The position numbers and the translations under genes were made by a program. The notes beneath the pieces are model-generated. The model made no database searches and was not told the origin of the DNA. It saw only the letters and a program-made list of their open reading frames with translations. From assembly GCF_019278525.1 (NCBI RefSeq), contig NZ_CP058986.1, forward strand, positions 868,001 through 932,000: a stretch of DNA of 64,000 nt, read 5' to 3'. Each line of letters starts with the position of its first letter. Within the stretch, counting starts at the first letter, position 1. The DNA is from Polaribacter sp. HaHaR_3_91 (GTDB lineage Bacteria; Bacteroidota; Bacteroidia; Flavobacteriales; Flavobacteriaceae). Shown here in pieces: positions 30,954 to 39,580 of this stretch.

Positions 30954-32084
30954 ATGAAAAAAACAACTTCTTATTCTTTTAGAAAGCTAATAAACGATAT
31001 TCATTTATGGTTGGGTTTGGCTAGTGGAATTATTTTATTTTTAGTGTGTTTAAGCGGAACAATTTTAACCTTTGAGCATGAGATAAAAGATTTTTTTGCT
31101 GATGATTTTATCGTTGAAAAAACGGAAAATAAAGAATTGGTAAGTACTTTGGTAACAAACTTAAAAGTTGCTGAAATGGGGTTTATAACAGGAGTAACTA
31201 TTGCAGCAGATGAAGAAGAACCGTATGTTTTTAATGTAAAAAAAGACTTAAAAGAGCGTCGTGGTTCTAAAGTGTTAGTCAATCCTTTTTCTAGTGAAAT
31301 AAAAACGGTACAAAAAACAAGTGCAGATGCTTTTTTAATGTCGATGTTTAAATTACACAGATGGTTATTATTAGATATAAAAATAGGAAGGCCAATTGTG
31401 GGAATTGCTACTATTATCTTTTTAATAATCTCTATTTCTGGTATTTATTTATGGTTTCCAAAAAAATTAAAATGGCGAAATATAAAACAAGGTTTTAAGA
31501 TTAAAACTAAAGCAAATTGGAAACGCATCAATCACGATTTACATAATACATTGGGTTTTTACGCATGTGTTTTTCTTATAATTATGGGAATTACAGGTTT
31601 GTGTTGGTCTTTTGAAGGTTATAAAGACGGTTTAGGAAATTTAATAGGTGCTAAAATTTTTAACCGTTCTAGCCCAAAATTTGATTTGGAAAAGAACCCC
31701 GGAAATAAAGTGATTTCTGTTGATGAAGCAATTTTAATAGCTAATAGAGCTCTTGATTATAAAGGAGAGTTATCTGTAACTTTTCCTAGTAAAAAGAGTA
31801 ACTACTATAGCTTTAGAAAAACCAATGAAGCTAACTTTTCTCCAGTAACATCAGATAGATTGTATGTTGCGTCTTCAGGAGAAGTTTTAGCAGTAGATTA
31901 TTTTAAAGACAAACCTTTAAACGTACAATTTGCATCTTTAATAAAACCGATTCATACCGGAGATATTTATGGATTGTTTTCTAAAATAATTTATTTTTTA
32001 GTGTGTTTAATTGCTACAAGTTTACCCGTTACGGGAACTATTATTTGGATCAATAAATTAAAGAAAACTAAAAAGGTTAAGTAA
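30954..32084 (+). CDS. PepSY-associated transmembrane protein (376 aa)
   Basis: The first helix, about residues 15-38 (HLWLGLASGIILFLVCLSGTILTF), starts with the typical IHLWLG signature of PepSY-TM proteins. A periplasmic PepSY-like region follows (about 45-115), then two more helices (about 142-165 and 197-218) with His residues at LHRWLLLD and NHDLHNTLGFY, a second soluble domain, and a last helix (about 342-365). Family members are thought to be membrane reductases, often linked to siderophore-iron or heme use; the paired His residues could bind heme. No siderophore receptor lies beside it here, so an iron role is only a family-based inference. It has its own promoter and appears to be a single-gene unit. 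Confidence 0.85.
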   Translation: MKKTTSYSFRKLINDIHLWLGLASGIILFLVCLSGTILTFEHEIKDFFADDFIVEKTENKELVSTLVTNLKVAEMGFITGVTIAADEEEPYVFNVKKDLKERRGSKVLVNPFSSEIKTVQKTSADAFLMSMFKLHRWLLLDIKIGRPIVGIATIIFLIISISGIYLWFPKKLKWRNIKQGFKIKTKANWKRINHDLHNTLGFYACVFLIIMGITGLCWSFEGYKDGLGNLIGAKIFNRSSPKFDLEKNPGNKVISVDEAILIANRALDYKGELSVTFPSKKSNYYSFRKTNEANFSPVTSDRLYVASSGEVLAVDYFKDKPLNVQFASLIKPIHTGDIYGLFSKIIYFLVCLIATSLPVTGTIIWINKLKKTKKVK

Positions 32085-32132
32085 TAACTTGTCTTTTAAA
32101 ATTGAAAGGAATACTGTTAATATGAATGGAAC

Positions 32133-33509
32133 CTATAAAGTTGTTTCATTATTATCAGTATTTTGTTTTTTTAAATAAGCAGCAATAATACGCTGAATAT
32201 CTCTATTATCTTTTTTAGGTTCTACAAAAAACTGGTAGTCTTCTGGGTTTTCTAATTGTTCAGCCTGATGGGTATCTACATAACCAAAACCTTTATAAAT
32301 TCCGTCTAAAATTAAAGCAAAACCTACTTCGTTTTCCGTTCTACCTGTTTCTTTTATGACTAAGTTTTCTGCGCCAATACCTACCGATTTAATTGCTTCT
32401 TTTACACGTTTATTATAATCTTCTACCGATTCTTTGTTACAACAAACACCTTTACATTCTTTTAGTTGATAATGAAAACAACTGGCAACATTGGTTTGTA
32501 AGTGACAATATTTAGGGCACAATTCAAATTCTTTGCAAAGTGTTTCTAAATGATTTCTACATTCTGCAACAGTATAATATTTCATTATAGGGTTTGGAGT
32601 CAATTTTAACCGATTATAGGCTAAATGGATGATTCCTTTTTGGTCTTCATAAGAAAATAAACCAATAGCTTCACCAGCTCTTCTTTGTGCTCTGTTAAAT
32701 TTTGGGTATCGGTGTTTTATTTCTGCAGATTCATGCAACAGTGCTAATAATTCACTTCCTGTTTTTGTAAAAGAAATGTCGGCAGTTTCCATACACATGG
32801 TTTGCTCTTTTTTCTTTTTATCATAAAAATGACTGATCACACGTTGCTTTATATTATTTGCTTTACCAACATAAATAATTTCTTTCTCTATGTTTTTAAA
32901 GTAATAAACGCCAAAAGTTTCGGGTAAATTATCGACAACTTTTTTGTTTAAAAGCGGAGGTAAGGTTGCTTGTCTAGATTTTGGATTTAAAAAAGAATTG
33001 ATGGTAAAATTATCGTCTCTTTCTATCAATCTTCTAAACAATTCGGTAGTAGCTTCCGCATCTCCTTTTGCGCGGTGTCTGCCAATTATAGGAATGTTTT
33101 CATGAGTACAAATATTCCCTAAACTGTAAGAACTTAAACCAGGCATTATTTTTCTAGTTAACCGAACGGTACAGAGTTTTTTTCGTTTAAAATCAAAGCC
33201 TAAATTTTTGAATTCCTCCTGAATAATATTATAATCGAAGTTGACATTATGAGCCACAAAAATAGTGTCTTGCGTAATTTCTGTAACTTTTTTTGCAATT
33301 TCGTAAAACTTAGGTGCATTTCTAACCATAGCATTTGTAATACCTGTTAGATTGGTAATAAATGCGGGAATATTTTGCTCTGGGTTTACCAAAGAAGTAA
33401 ACTCGTCTATGACTTTTTTACCGTCAAAAACAAAAATGGATATTTCAGTTATTTTAGAACCTTTGTATCCATTTCCTGTTGTTTCTATGTCAACGACTGT
33501 GTATAACAA
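32133..33509 (-). CDS. DnaQ-like exonuclease fused to UvrC-type GIY-YIG nuclease (458 aa)
   Basis: Residues 1-165 are a DEDD 3'-5' exonuclease domain like DNA polymerase III epsilon (VVDIETTG at 5-12, HNVNFDYNII, HRAKGDAEAT). Residues about 195-275 are a GIY-YIG domain (GVYYFKN...IIYVGKANNIKQRV), as in UvrC and Cho, with Arg in the KQRV motif and a following Glu-rich helix (ELLALLHESAEIKHR). A Cys-rich stretch (ELCPKYCHL, CFHYQLKECKGVCC) follows. The combination is known in Bacteroidota and Actinobacteria and suggests a DNA repair nuclease that incises and then trims. The only usable start before the exonuclease motif is TTG at 33507-33509, immediately after the rpe stop codon and in the same frame. 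Confidence 0.85.
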   Translation of the reverse strand: MLYTVVDIETTGNGYKGSKITEISIFVFDGKKVIDEFTSLVNPEQNIPAFITNLTGITNAMVRNAPKFYEIAKKVTEITQDTIFVAHNVNFDYNIIQEEFKNLGFDFKRKKLCTVRLTRKIMPGLSSYSLGNICTHENIPIIGRHRAKGDAEATTELFRRLIERDDNFTINSFLNPKSRQATLPPLLNKKVVDNLPETFGVYYFKNIEKEIIYVGKANNIKQRVISHFYDKKKKEQTMCMETADISFTKTGSELLALLHESAEIKHRYPKFNRAQRRAGEAIGLFSYEDQKGIIHLAYNRLKLTPNPIMKYYTVAECRNHLETLCKEFELCPKYCHLQTNVASCFHYQLKECKGVCCNKESVEDYNKRVKEAIKSVGIGAENLVIKETGRTENEVGFALILDGIYKGFGYVDTHQAEQLENPEDYQFFVEPKKDNRDIQRIIAAYLKKQNTDNNETTL

Positions 33510-34166
33510 TTATTCGATTGTCTTTTTTAAGTCGGCAATAGTTTGTGTTGGGTTTTCAGAACCAAAAACAAAACTACCAGCTACTAAAACATTTGCTCCA
33601 GCTTCTATTAATGCATTTGCGTTATAAGAAGTAACGCCTCCGTCTATTTCTATTTGACATTCAGATTCTGTAAAATCGATTAAGTGTTTTAATTGACTTA
33701 CTTTTTTATACGTGTTTTCTATAAATGATTGTCCGCCAAAACCAGGATTTACACTCATTATACAAACTACATCTAAATCTTCTATAATGTCTTCTAAAAC
33801 GGCAATTGGTGTGTGCGGATTTAAAGCAACTCCGGCTTTCATTCCTGCAGCTTTTATAGCTTGTACCGTTCTGTGTAAATGTGTACAAGCTTCGTAATGT
33901 ACAGTTAAAATGTCTGCACCTAAATCTGCAAATGTTTGTATGTACTGATCTGGATTTACAATCATTAAATGTACATCTATTGTTTTGGTAGCGTGTTTTG
34001 CAATTGCTTTTAAAACTGGCATTCCAAAAGAAATGTTTGGTACAAAAACGCCGTCCATAATATCAATATGAAACCAATCTGCTTCACTATTGTTTACCAT
34101 TTCTACGTCTCTTTGTAAGTTAGCAAAATCTGCTGCTAAAATTGAAGGTGCAATTAAATTACTCAT
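33510..34166 (-). CDS. rpe: Ribulose-phosphate 3-epimerase
   Basis: This is a 218-residue TIM-barrel enzyme that interconverts ribulose 5-phosphate and xylulose 5-phosphate in the pentose phosphate pathway. Visible signatures are IAPSILAADFANL (substrate Ser), HIDIMDGVFVPN with metal/catalytic Asp, DVHLMI, the MSVNPGFGGQ loop and IEIDGGV near the C-terminus. Its length matches the family. It is the first gene of a two-gene unit with the exonuclease/GIY-YIG gene, whose start codon abuts its TAA stop, so the downstream gene is probably translated by coupling. Confidence 0.95.
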   Translation of the reverse strand: MSNLIAPSILAADFANLQRDVEMVNNSEADWFHIDIMDGVFVPNISFGMPVLKAIAKHATKTIDVHLMIVNPDQYIQTFADLGADILTVHYEACTHLHRTVQAIKAAGMKAGVALNPHTPIAVLEDIIEDLDVVCIMSVNPGFGGQSFIENTYKKVSQLKHLIDFTESECQIEIDGGVTSYNANALIEAGANVLVAGSFVFGSENPTQTIADLKKTIE

Positions 34167-34197
34167 TGTTTTGTTGTTGTGTTGTGATTTTATTTTG

Positions 34198-34205
34198 CAA
34201 AGGTA
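34198..34205 (-). promoter_or_regulatory. Putative -7 box of rpe
   Basis: The minus strand reads TACCTTTG, matching TAnnTTTG, 31 bases before the rpe start. A -33 element is not evident. Confidence 0.5.
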
Positions 34206-34564
34206 CTTAATTGATTAGTTGATGAAAGAATAAGAAAGTAATTTTTTAATAGGTGATTTGCAGGTGTTAGTTAGAGGGCTGCATAATCTGTATGTTTGTT
34301 TTATCTCTGTTTCTTTTCCATTGATGAATACTGAATGAAGTTCAGCACAAACTTCAACAAAAATCTAGACTGATTTTTAATTTTATAGAATTCTACTTTG
34401 TATTCCACTATCGCATCCAGACCACTGCGTTCTTTGGATGCTTGCCGTTCCTTACAATTTGAATTTCTATAAAAAAAAATAAAAGTAGGTCGATAACATG
34501 AAGTTATATGTTTTTTTAATAGATGATTTGTAGGTGTTAATCGGAGTAATAAATATCCGCTAGC

Positions 34565-34645
34565 GCGAGCGTCTCGCTCGTGCCAAAACCACCGATCATA
34601 TTATTTTATCTTTTACAACTTAAACGGTACGAGCGAGACGCTCGC
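34565..34645. repeat. REP-like hairpin, copy 1
   Basis: The 17-base arms 34565-34581 and 34629-34645 are perfectly complementary around a 47-base loop. Each arm is itself a small palindrome (cgagcg, tct, cgctcg), so a cruciform or two separate hairpins can form. Confidence 0.85.
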
Positions 34646-34795
34646 ACCAGCATTGGGTAATCTTTGGATGCTTGCCATTTCTTGCAATTTGAATTTCTAC
34701 AAAAAAAAATAAAAGTAGGTCGATAACATGAAGTTATATGTTTTTTTAATAGATGATTTGTAGGTGTTAATCGGAGTAATAAAATATCCGCTAGC

Positions 34796-34880
34796 GCGAG
34801 CGTCTCGCTCGTGCCAAAACCACCGATCATATTATTTTATCTTTTACAACTAATTTAAACGGTACGAGTGAGACGCTCTT
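34796..34880. repeat. REP-like hairpin, copy 2
   Basis: The left arm 34796-34812 is identical to copy 1. The right arm 34864-34878 has one change (acgagtgagacgctc) that still pairs as G-T in RNA. Confidence 0.8.
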
Positions 34881-35232
34881 ACCTGCATTGCAAATACTAT
34901 GCTTTCTATGTGTCTATGTGGTTAATTTTTTAAGTTCGGTAGAAGTTCCCGAAAATGTAAAATGTCTAATTAAAGTGTTTATCCGCTAGGGGGAGCGTGC
35001 CGCTAGTGCACTGCCACCAATTGTTGCCTTTTATAACTGATTTATGAGTTACGAGTGAGACGCTCTCACCAGCATTGGGCCTCTAGACCACTACGTTCTT
35101 TGGATGCTTGCCGTTCCTTACAATTTGTAATTTCTAGAAAAAAAAATAAAAGTAGGTCGATAACATGAAGTTATATATTTTTTTAATAGATGATTTGTAG
35201 GTGTTAATCGGAGTAATAAAATATCCGCTAGC

Positions 35233-35315
35233 GCGAGCGTCTCGCTCGTGCCAAAACCACCGATCATATTATTTTATCTTTTACAACTAATTTAAACGGT
35301 ACGAGTGAGACGCTC
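35233..35315. repeat. REP-like hairpin, copy 3
   Basis: The left arm 35233-35249 is identical to copies 1 and 2. The right arm 35301-35315 carries the same change as copy 2, which shows that the long units were duplicated after that change arose. Confidence 0.8.
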
Positions 35316-35659
35316 TTACCTGCATTGCAAATACTATGCTTTCTATGTGTCTATGTGGTTAATTTTTTAAGTTTGGTAGAAGTTCCCGAAAATGTAAAAT
35401 GTCTAATTAAAGTGATTATCCGCTAGGGCGAGAGTGCTGCTAGTGCACTGCCGCCAATTGTTGCCTTTTATAACTGATTTAAGAGGTACGAGCGAGGCGC
35501 TCGCACCAGCATTGGGTATTCCACTATCGCATCCAGACCACTGCGTTCTTTGGATGCTTGCCGTTCCTTACAATTTGAATTTCTAGAAAAAAAAATAAAA
35601 GTAGGTTAGTAGTATGAAGTTAGATGTTTATTTATGATAATAGTTTTAAACAAGTTTAG

Positions 35660-35835
35660 CCCCGATTGAAGTGGCATCCTTTTTTCTGTCAGTTCGAGTG
35701 AATTTTGAAGTATGAAAAATTTGTATTGAGAACAGAAGAAAAAAGATATAACGGAAAGCGGGAAATAGCTTCAAAAAAAATATAGCTTTATGTGATTCCT
35801 CCTTTGTGGAAATGACAAGGTTGTGTCTTGCAGTG
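35660..35835. other. Candidate dispersed intergenic element A
   Basis: No coding potential is seen. The stretch contains gtcagttcgagtg, attgagaaca and ggaaatgacaa in this order, a pattern I also see at 46185-46310 in this window. I recall similar text between genes of other flavobacteria, but that cannot be checked here. Confidence 0.4.
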
Positions 35836-35842
35836 AGGTGTA

Positions 35843-35880
35843 TAAAAAAAAACTCTCGAAAATAAATTCGAGAGTTTTTA
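35843..35880 (-). terminator. Terminator of the primary sigma factor gene
   Basis: The inverted repeat ctctcgaa/ttcgagag (35853-35860 with 35867-35874) has a six-base loop and is followed on the minus strand by a long T run. It lies 20 bases beyond the stop codon. T runs on both sides would let it act in both directions. Confidence 0.9.
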
Positions 35881-35900
35881 AGTTTTATAAAAATTAATGA

Positions 35901-36764
35901 TTAACCTAAGTAAGTCATTAAAATTTTAGATCTAGAAGTGTGTTTTAATCTTCTAATTGCTTTTTCTTTAATTTGACGAACACGCTCACGAGTTAAATCG
36001 AAAGTTTCACCAATTTCTTCTAAAGTCATTGGTTGGTGCTCACCTAAACCGAAGTATAATTTTACAACATCTGCCTCACGTGGAGTTAATGTTTCTAAGG
36101 CTCTGTTAATTTCTATTCTTAAAGATTCGTGTAATAAAACTCTATCTGGGTTTGGAGACTCACCAGAGTTTAAAACGTCGTATAAGTTAGAATCTTCACC
36201 TTCAATTAATGGTGCATCCATAGATACGTGACGTCCAGAATTTTTCATAGATTCTTTAACGTCATTCACTGTCATGTCTAGTTTCTTAGCAATTTCTTCC
36301 GGACTTGGAGGTCTTTCATTTTCTTGCTCTAAGAAAGCATACATTTTGTTAATTTTATTGATAGAACCAATTTTATTTAACGGTAAACGTACAATTCTAG
36401 ATTGCTCTGCTAATGCTTGTAAGATAGATTGACGAATCCACCAAACGGCATACGATATAAATTTAAAACCACGCGTTTCATCGAAACGTTTAGCAGCTTT
36501 AATTAAACCTAAGTTTCCTTCGTTAATTAAATCGGGTAAAGTTAATCCTTGATTTTGATATTGTTTTGCAACAGATACCACAAATCTTAAATTGGCTTTC
36601 GTTAATTTCTCTAAAGCTCTTTGGTCTCCTGCCTTAATAAGCTGTGCCAATTCTACTTCTTCATCTGCAGTAATTAAGTCTACTTTTCCTATTTCTTGTA
36701 AATATTTATCTAACGATGCGGTTTCTCTATTAGTAACCTGCTTGGTAATTTTAAGTTGTCTCAT
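35901..36764 (-). CDS. rpoD: Primary RNA polymerase sigma factor (RpoD/SigA type, 287 aa)
   Basis: This is a short sigma-70 of the Bacteroidota type without the long region 1.1 of proteobacterial RpoD. Region 1.2 is visible at the N-terminus ([20 protein letters not shown]). Regions 2.1-2.4 cover about 75-140 ([37 protein letters not shown]). Region 3 includes [13 protein letters not shown], and region 4 ends in a helix-turn-helix ([20 protein letters not shown]). It directs housekeeping transcription from -33 TTG / -7 TAnnTTTG promoters, several of which are visible in this window. It is monocistronic with its own terminator. Confidence 0.95.
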   Translation of the reverse strand: MRQLKITKQVTNRETASLDKYLQEIGKVDLITADEEVELAQLIKAGDQRALEKLTKANLRFVVSVAKQYQNQGLTLPDLINEGNLGLIKAAKRFDETRGFKFISYAVWWIRQSILQALAEQSRIVRLPLNKIGSINKINKMYAFLEQENERPPSPEEIAKKLDMTVNDVKESMKNSGRHVSMDAPLIEGEDSNLYDVLNSGESPNPDRVLLHESLRIEINRALETLTPREADVVKLYFGLGEHQPMTLEEIGETFDLTRERVRQIKEKAIRRLKHTSRSKILMTYLG

Positions 36765-36965
36765 CTAATTCTCTATGACTTTTTAAAGGATTAATGTATT
36801 GCTACAATCTATTATACGTTGGTATTTAAGAAAATGTTACAAAAAGTTTCATTATTTTTTTTAAAGTATGTTTTTTACCATTCAACGACATAAAATTACC
36901 TGTTAACTTTTTTTTTTATTTAATAGTGACTTCTTTGATTTCTTTGTGTCAAAATAATAACTGAA

Positions 36966-37535
36966 TTGAAAACAATAGACGTTAAAGCTTTAAGCGACGA
37001 GGAATTAATCTTTAAAATAGTAGCAACAAACAACACACAATTGTTTGCTGTTTTGTATGATCGATTTTCTAAAGTTGTTTATAACAAATGTTATGGTTTT
37101 TCTAAAAATAAGGAAGAAGCAGAAGATTTAACACATGATGTTTTTATCAGGTTATTTGTAAAATTAAAAACCTTTAAAGGTAACTCTAAGTTTTCTACTT
37201 GGTTATATTCTTTTACGTATAATTTCTGTGTAAATTATGTACAAAGGAATGATTTTAAGAAGAAAGAAAAAGTTACGGTTGTTACAGATAATATACAAGA
37301 CGATGATCTTTCGCAAGAAATTGATGATTTAACTTTATTTGAGTTAAAATCAGAAAAATTAGCAAAAGCATTGTCTTTAATTGATCCAACAGAAAAGATG
37401 ATTCTTTTAATGAAATATCAAGATGATATGTCAATTAAAGAAATTAAAGATTTTTTAAACATTGGTGAAAGCGCTGTTAAGATGAGAATTAAAAGAGCGA
37501 AACAAAAAGTTGTAAGAACGTATGAAGAGTTATAG
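36966..37535 (+). CDS. ECF-family RNA polymerase sigma factor (189 aa)
   Basis: Region 2 (FAVLYDRFSKVVYNKCYGFS, EEAEDLTHDVFIRL, FKGNSKFSTWLYSFTYNF) and region 4 (SLIDPTEKMILLMKYQDD, SIKEIKDFLNIGESAVKMRI) are both clear. The start used is TTG at 36966; no ATG lies upstream in frame close by, and the sequence from there (KTIDVKALSDEEL) leads directly into region 2. The next gene begins two bases after the stop codon. Target promoters cannot be told from the sequence. The small downstream protein might be a dedicated regulator, which is speculation. Confidence 0.9.
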   Translation: MKTIDVKALSDEELIFKIVATNNTQLFAVLYDRFSKVVYNKCYGFSKNKEEAEDLTHDVFIRLFVKLKTFKGNSKFSTWLYSFTYNFCVNYVQRNDFKKKEKVTVVTDNIQDDDLSQEIDDLTLFELKSEKLAKALSLIDPTEKMILLMKYQDDMSIKEIKDFLNIGESAVKMRIKRAKQKVVRTYEEL

Positions 37536-37537
37536 TT

Positions 37538-37723
37538 ATGAGCAATCCTTTTAAGAAAATTATACACCACCATAGTGTGCCTAAGGTTCTCAAAGAAAAA
37601 GTACTAAGCGATATTGGGATGATTAAATTTACTTTAGATATTGCTGATTTATTTTTAGTGAAATATCCAAATACAATTGGCGATTTTTTGAGTAATGATA
37701 GTAAGGCTAATCGAAAAAATTGA
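37538..37723 (+). CDS. Conserved small protein downstream of ECF sigma factor (61 aa)
   Basis: The ATG lies two bases after the sigma factor stop, and the end overlaps a possible start of the channel gene, so all three genes are almost certainly one transcript. The protein starts MSNPFKKIIHHHSVPKVLKE, has a His triplet, and contains an amphipathic or weakly hydrophobic helix (MIKFTLDIADLFLVKY). It has no transmembrane segment long enough to be clear and no known motif. Position suggests a link to the sigma factor or the channel. The function is unknown. Confidence 0.7.
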   Translation: MSNPFKKIIHHHSVPKVLKEKVLSDIGMIKFTLDIADLFLVKYPNTIGDFLSNDSKANRKN

Positions 37724-37728
37724 AAATA

Positions 37729-38562
37729 ATGACCAACAAAATACTAGCAATAAATGCTAATATAGATTTTAGTTTTCTACAAAAACTTTGGGATAACTTT
37801 ACGGACTTTTTGCCGCAGTTATTAAAAGGAATTATGTTTTTAATAATTGGATGGCTTTTAATAAAGTTATTGCTTTACATTATAAAAAAAGCATTGGGTT
37901 TTACCAAATTAGATAGCTTACCAGAAAAACTTCATGTAGATGAAATTTTTGGAGAATCATCTTTAAAAATTCAACCAACTAAAATAATTATTACTGCTAT
38001 TAAATGGGTTTTAATTTTAGTTTTTATAATTGTAGGAGCAGAGCTTTTAGGCTTAAGAATGGTTTCTGAACAATTAAGTAATTTAATTGGGTATTTACCG
38101 AGGTTAATTAGTGCCTTAGTTATTTTTGCAATAGGTATTTATATTGCAAACATACTAAAGAAAACGTTGTTTGCGATGTTTAAGTCTTTAGAATTAACAG
38201 GAGGTAATTTAGTAGGTAATATTGCTTTTTATTTATTAGCAATAATAGTTACTGTTACTGCGTTAAACCAAGCGGGAGTTAATACAGATTTAATAACAAG
38301 TAACTTATCTATAATTCTCGGAGCAATTTTAGCTTCCTTTACCATTGCTTTTGGATTAGGTTCTAGAGATGTAATAAAAAGATTGTTATTTGGTTATTAT
38401 ACCAGAAAAAACATACAAGAAGGAGATAAAGTAAGTGTTAATGGCATAGAAGGTGTTGTTGGTATGATAGATAATATTTGTGTGGTGTTAATTACTGAAA
38501 AAGGAAAAGTAATTATTCCAATAAAAGAAATAGTAGATAATCAAATAGAAATATTTAATTGA
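37729..38562 (+). CDS. Small mechanosensitive ion channel family protein (MscS-like, 277 aa)
   Basis: Three to five hydrophobic helices are visible: about residues 24-50 (LLKGIMFLIIGWLLIKLLLYII), 85-108, 120-145 and 165-185. The pore-lining TM3-like segment follows (ILGAILASFTIAFGLGSRDV), then the start of the beta domain (IQEGDKVSVNGIEGVVGMID, KGKVIIPIKEIVDNQIEIFN). The C-terminal alpha/beta domain of E. coli MscS is absent. I chose ATG at 37729; a TTG at 37720 overlapping the previous stop would add three residues. Likely role: release of solutes under membrane tension. Co-transcription with an ECF sigma factor hints at envelope-stress control. Confidence 0.85.
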   Translation: MTNKILAINANIDFSFLQKLWDNFTDFLPQLLKGIMFLIIGWLLIKLLLYIIKKALGFTKLDSLPEKLHVDEIFGESSLKIQPTKIIITAIKWVLILVFIIVGAELLGLRMVSEQLSNLIGYLPRLISALVIFAIGIYIANILKKTLFAMFKSLELTGGNLVGNIAFYLLAIIVTVTALNQAGVNTDLITSNLSIILGAILASFTIAFGLGSRDVIKRLLFGYYTRKNIQEGDKVSVNGIEGVVGMIDNICVVLITEKGKVIIPIKEIVDNQIEIFN

Positions 38563-38624
38563 TTACTTTTAAATAATTGGTAGGATGTTGGGGGACAAAC
38601 TACCAAATTTGTGAAATATCACAA

Positions 38625-38660
38625 AAAGAAAGAGACCGTTTTCACGGTCTCTTTTACTTT
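38625..38660. terminator. Bidirectional terminator between channel and kinase genes
   Basis: An 11-bp stem (38629-38639 with 38644-38654) is flanked by A-rich and T-rich runs between convergent genes, so it can serve both strands. Confidence 0.85.
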
Positions 38661-38737
38661 TATAAAAATCTCACAAGACTTTGCCTTGTAGGTTCTCGAA
38701 TTGTAATTTCCGTAAAAAGGAAATTTAATATCTTGTT

Positions 38738-39352
38738 CTAAAAAAGCCCATTTATTTGAGCGTCTATTCTGTCTATTATATAGCCTAAGTCTTCTTGGTT
38801 GTCTACAAAATCTAAGTTATCTACATCAATTATTAGTAATTTCCCTTTTGTATAGGTAGATATCCAAGCTTCATAACGCTCGTTTAACCTACTTAAATAA
38901 TCGATACTAATAGTGTTTTCATAATCTCTACCACGTTTATGAATTTGTCCTACTAAAGTAGAAATGTCTGCACGTAAATAAATTAATAAATCTGGAGGTG
39001 TAACCAAATTTTCCATCAACTCAAACAAAGAACTATAATTATTATAGTCTCTATTAGTCATTAGACCCATTGCATGTAAATTAGGTGCAAAAATATGTGC
39101 GTCTTCATAAATAGTTCTATCCTGAATGATATTTTCACCAGATTCTCTTAATTCTAAAATCTGACGAAAACGACTATTTAAAAAATAAACTTGTAAATTA
39201 AAAGACCAACGCTCCATTTCTGTATAAAAATCGTCTAAATACGGATTTTCATCAACAGACTCAAAATGAGGTTTCCATTTGTAATGTTTGGCTAATAATT
39301 TGGTTAGCGTGGTTTTACCTGCGCCTATATTTCCTGCAATTGCAACGTGCAT
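38738..39352 (-). CDS. Deoxynucleoside kinase (204 aa)
   Basis: This is a P-loop kinase of the dCK/dGK family. Walker A is at residues 7-15 (GNIGAGKTT), the substrate-binding region includes FESVDENPYLDDFY, the QDRTIYED motif carries the catalytic acid region (ERS/DRT type), and the LID region is HKRGRDYE. It phosphorylates deoxynucleosides for salvage into dNTPs in the cytoplasm. Length is normal for the family. The exact base preference cannot be read from the sequence. It is transcribed alone, with a -7 box upstream and a shared terminator downstream. Confidence 0.93.
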   Translation of the reverse strand: MHVAIAGNIGAGKTTLTKLLAKHYKWKPHFESVDENPYLDDFYTEMERWSFNLQVYFLNSRFRQILELRESGENIIQDRTIYEDAHIFAPNLHAMGLMTNRDYNNYSSLFELMENLVTPPDLLIYLRADISTLVGQIHKRGRDYENTISIDYLSRLNERYEAWISTYTKGKLLIIDVDNLDFVDNQEDLGYIIDRIDAQINGLF

Positions 39353-39384
39353 AAATTAAATTCTAATAAGATTAAACAGAGTCG

Positions 39385-39392
39385 CAAAAATA
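39385..39392 (-). promoter_or_regulatory. Putative -7 box of the deoxynucleoside kinase gene
   Basis: The minus strand reads TATTTTTG (TAnnTTTG), 32 bases before the start codon; the -33 element is weak. Confidence 0.5.
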
Positions 39393-39580
39393 GGTAAAAT
39401 AATAAACAGAAAAGGCGAACAGGTTAATTTATAACTAAAATTTATAGTGCTTATCATTTAAAAAATCATCAAACTTTAAGAAATAAAGCTATTTTAAATT
39501 TTTCAATTAAACTTTCAGGTTTCTTTTGAGTCTTAATAAATGTAATTCTATTTATTTTATAGATCATTAAACTCAAACAC

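Larger units (their letters stand above)
34401..35620. repeat. Cluster of intergenic palindromic repeats
   Basis: This 1.2 kb block holds no plausible gene. A ggatgcttgcc motif followed by an A-run and taggtcgataacatgaag starts units at 34436, 34666 and 35102, with a final partial unit at 35552; unit lengths are 230, 436 and 450 bases. Inside each unit lies a GC-rich palindrome (gcgagcgtctcgctcgt and its complement). The two long units also share a second segment (gcaaatactatgctttctat and onward). A stretch of about 70 bases starting tattccactatcgc flanks the block at 34401-34470 and 35517-35585. It resembles REP-type intergenic repeats expanded in tandem. GC content is locally much higher than in the surroundings. 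Confidence 0.85.

Noticed and set aside
34606..34830. A 74-codon minus-strand frame in the repeat cluster
   Set aside because: It spans the palindromic repeat units and its sequence is a by-product of the repeated DNA; no homology or start context supports it.
34401..35620. Possible CRISPR array
   Set aside because: The repeats are long (230-450 bases), contain paired palindromes and have no regular 30-40-base spacers; no cas genes are present.
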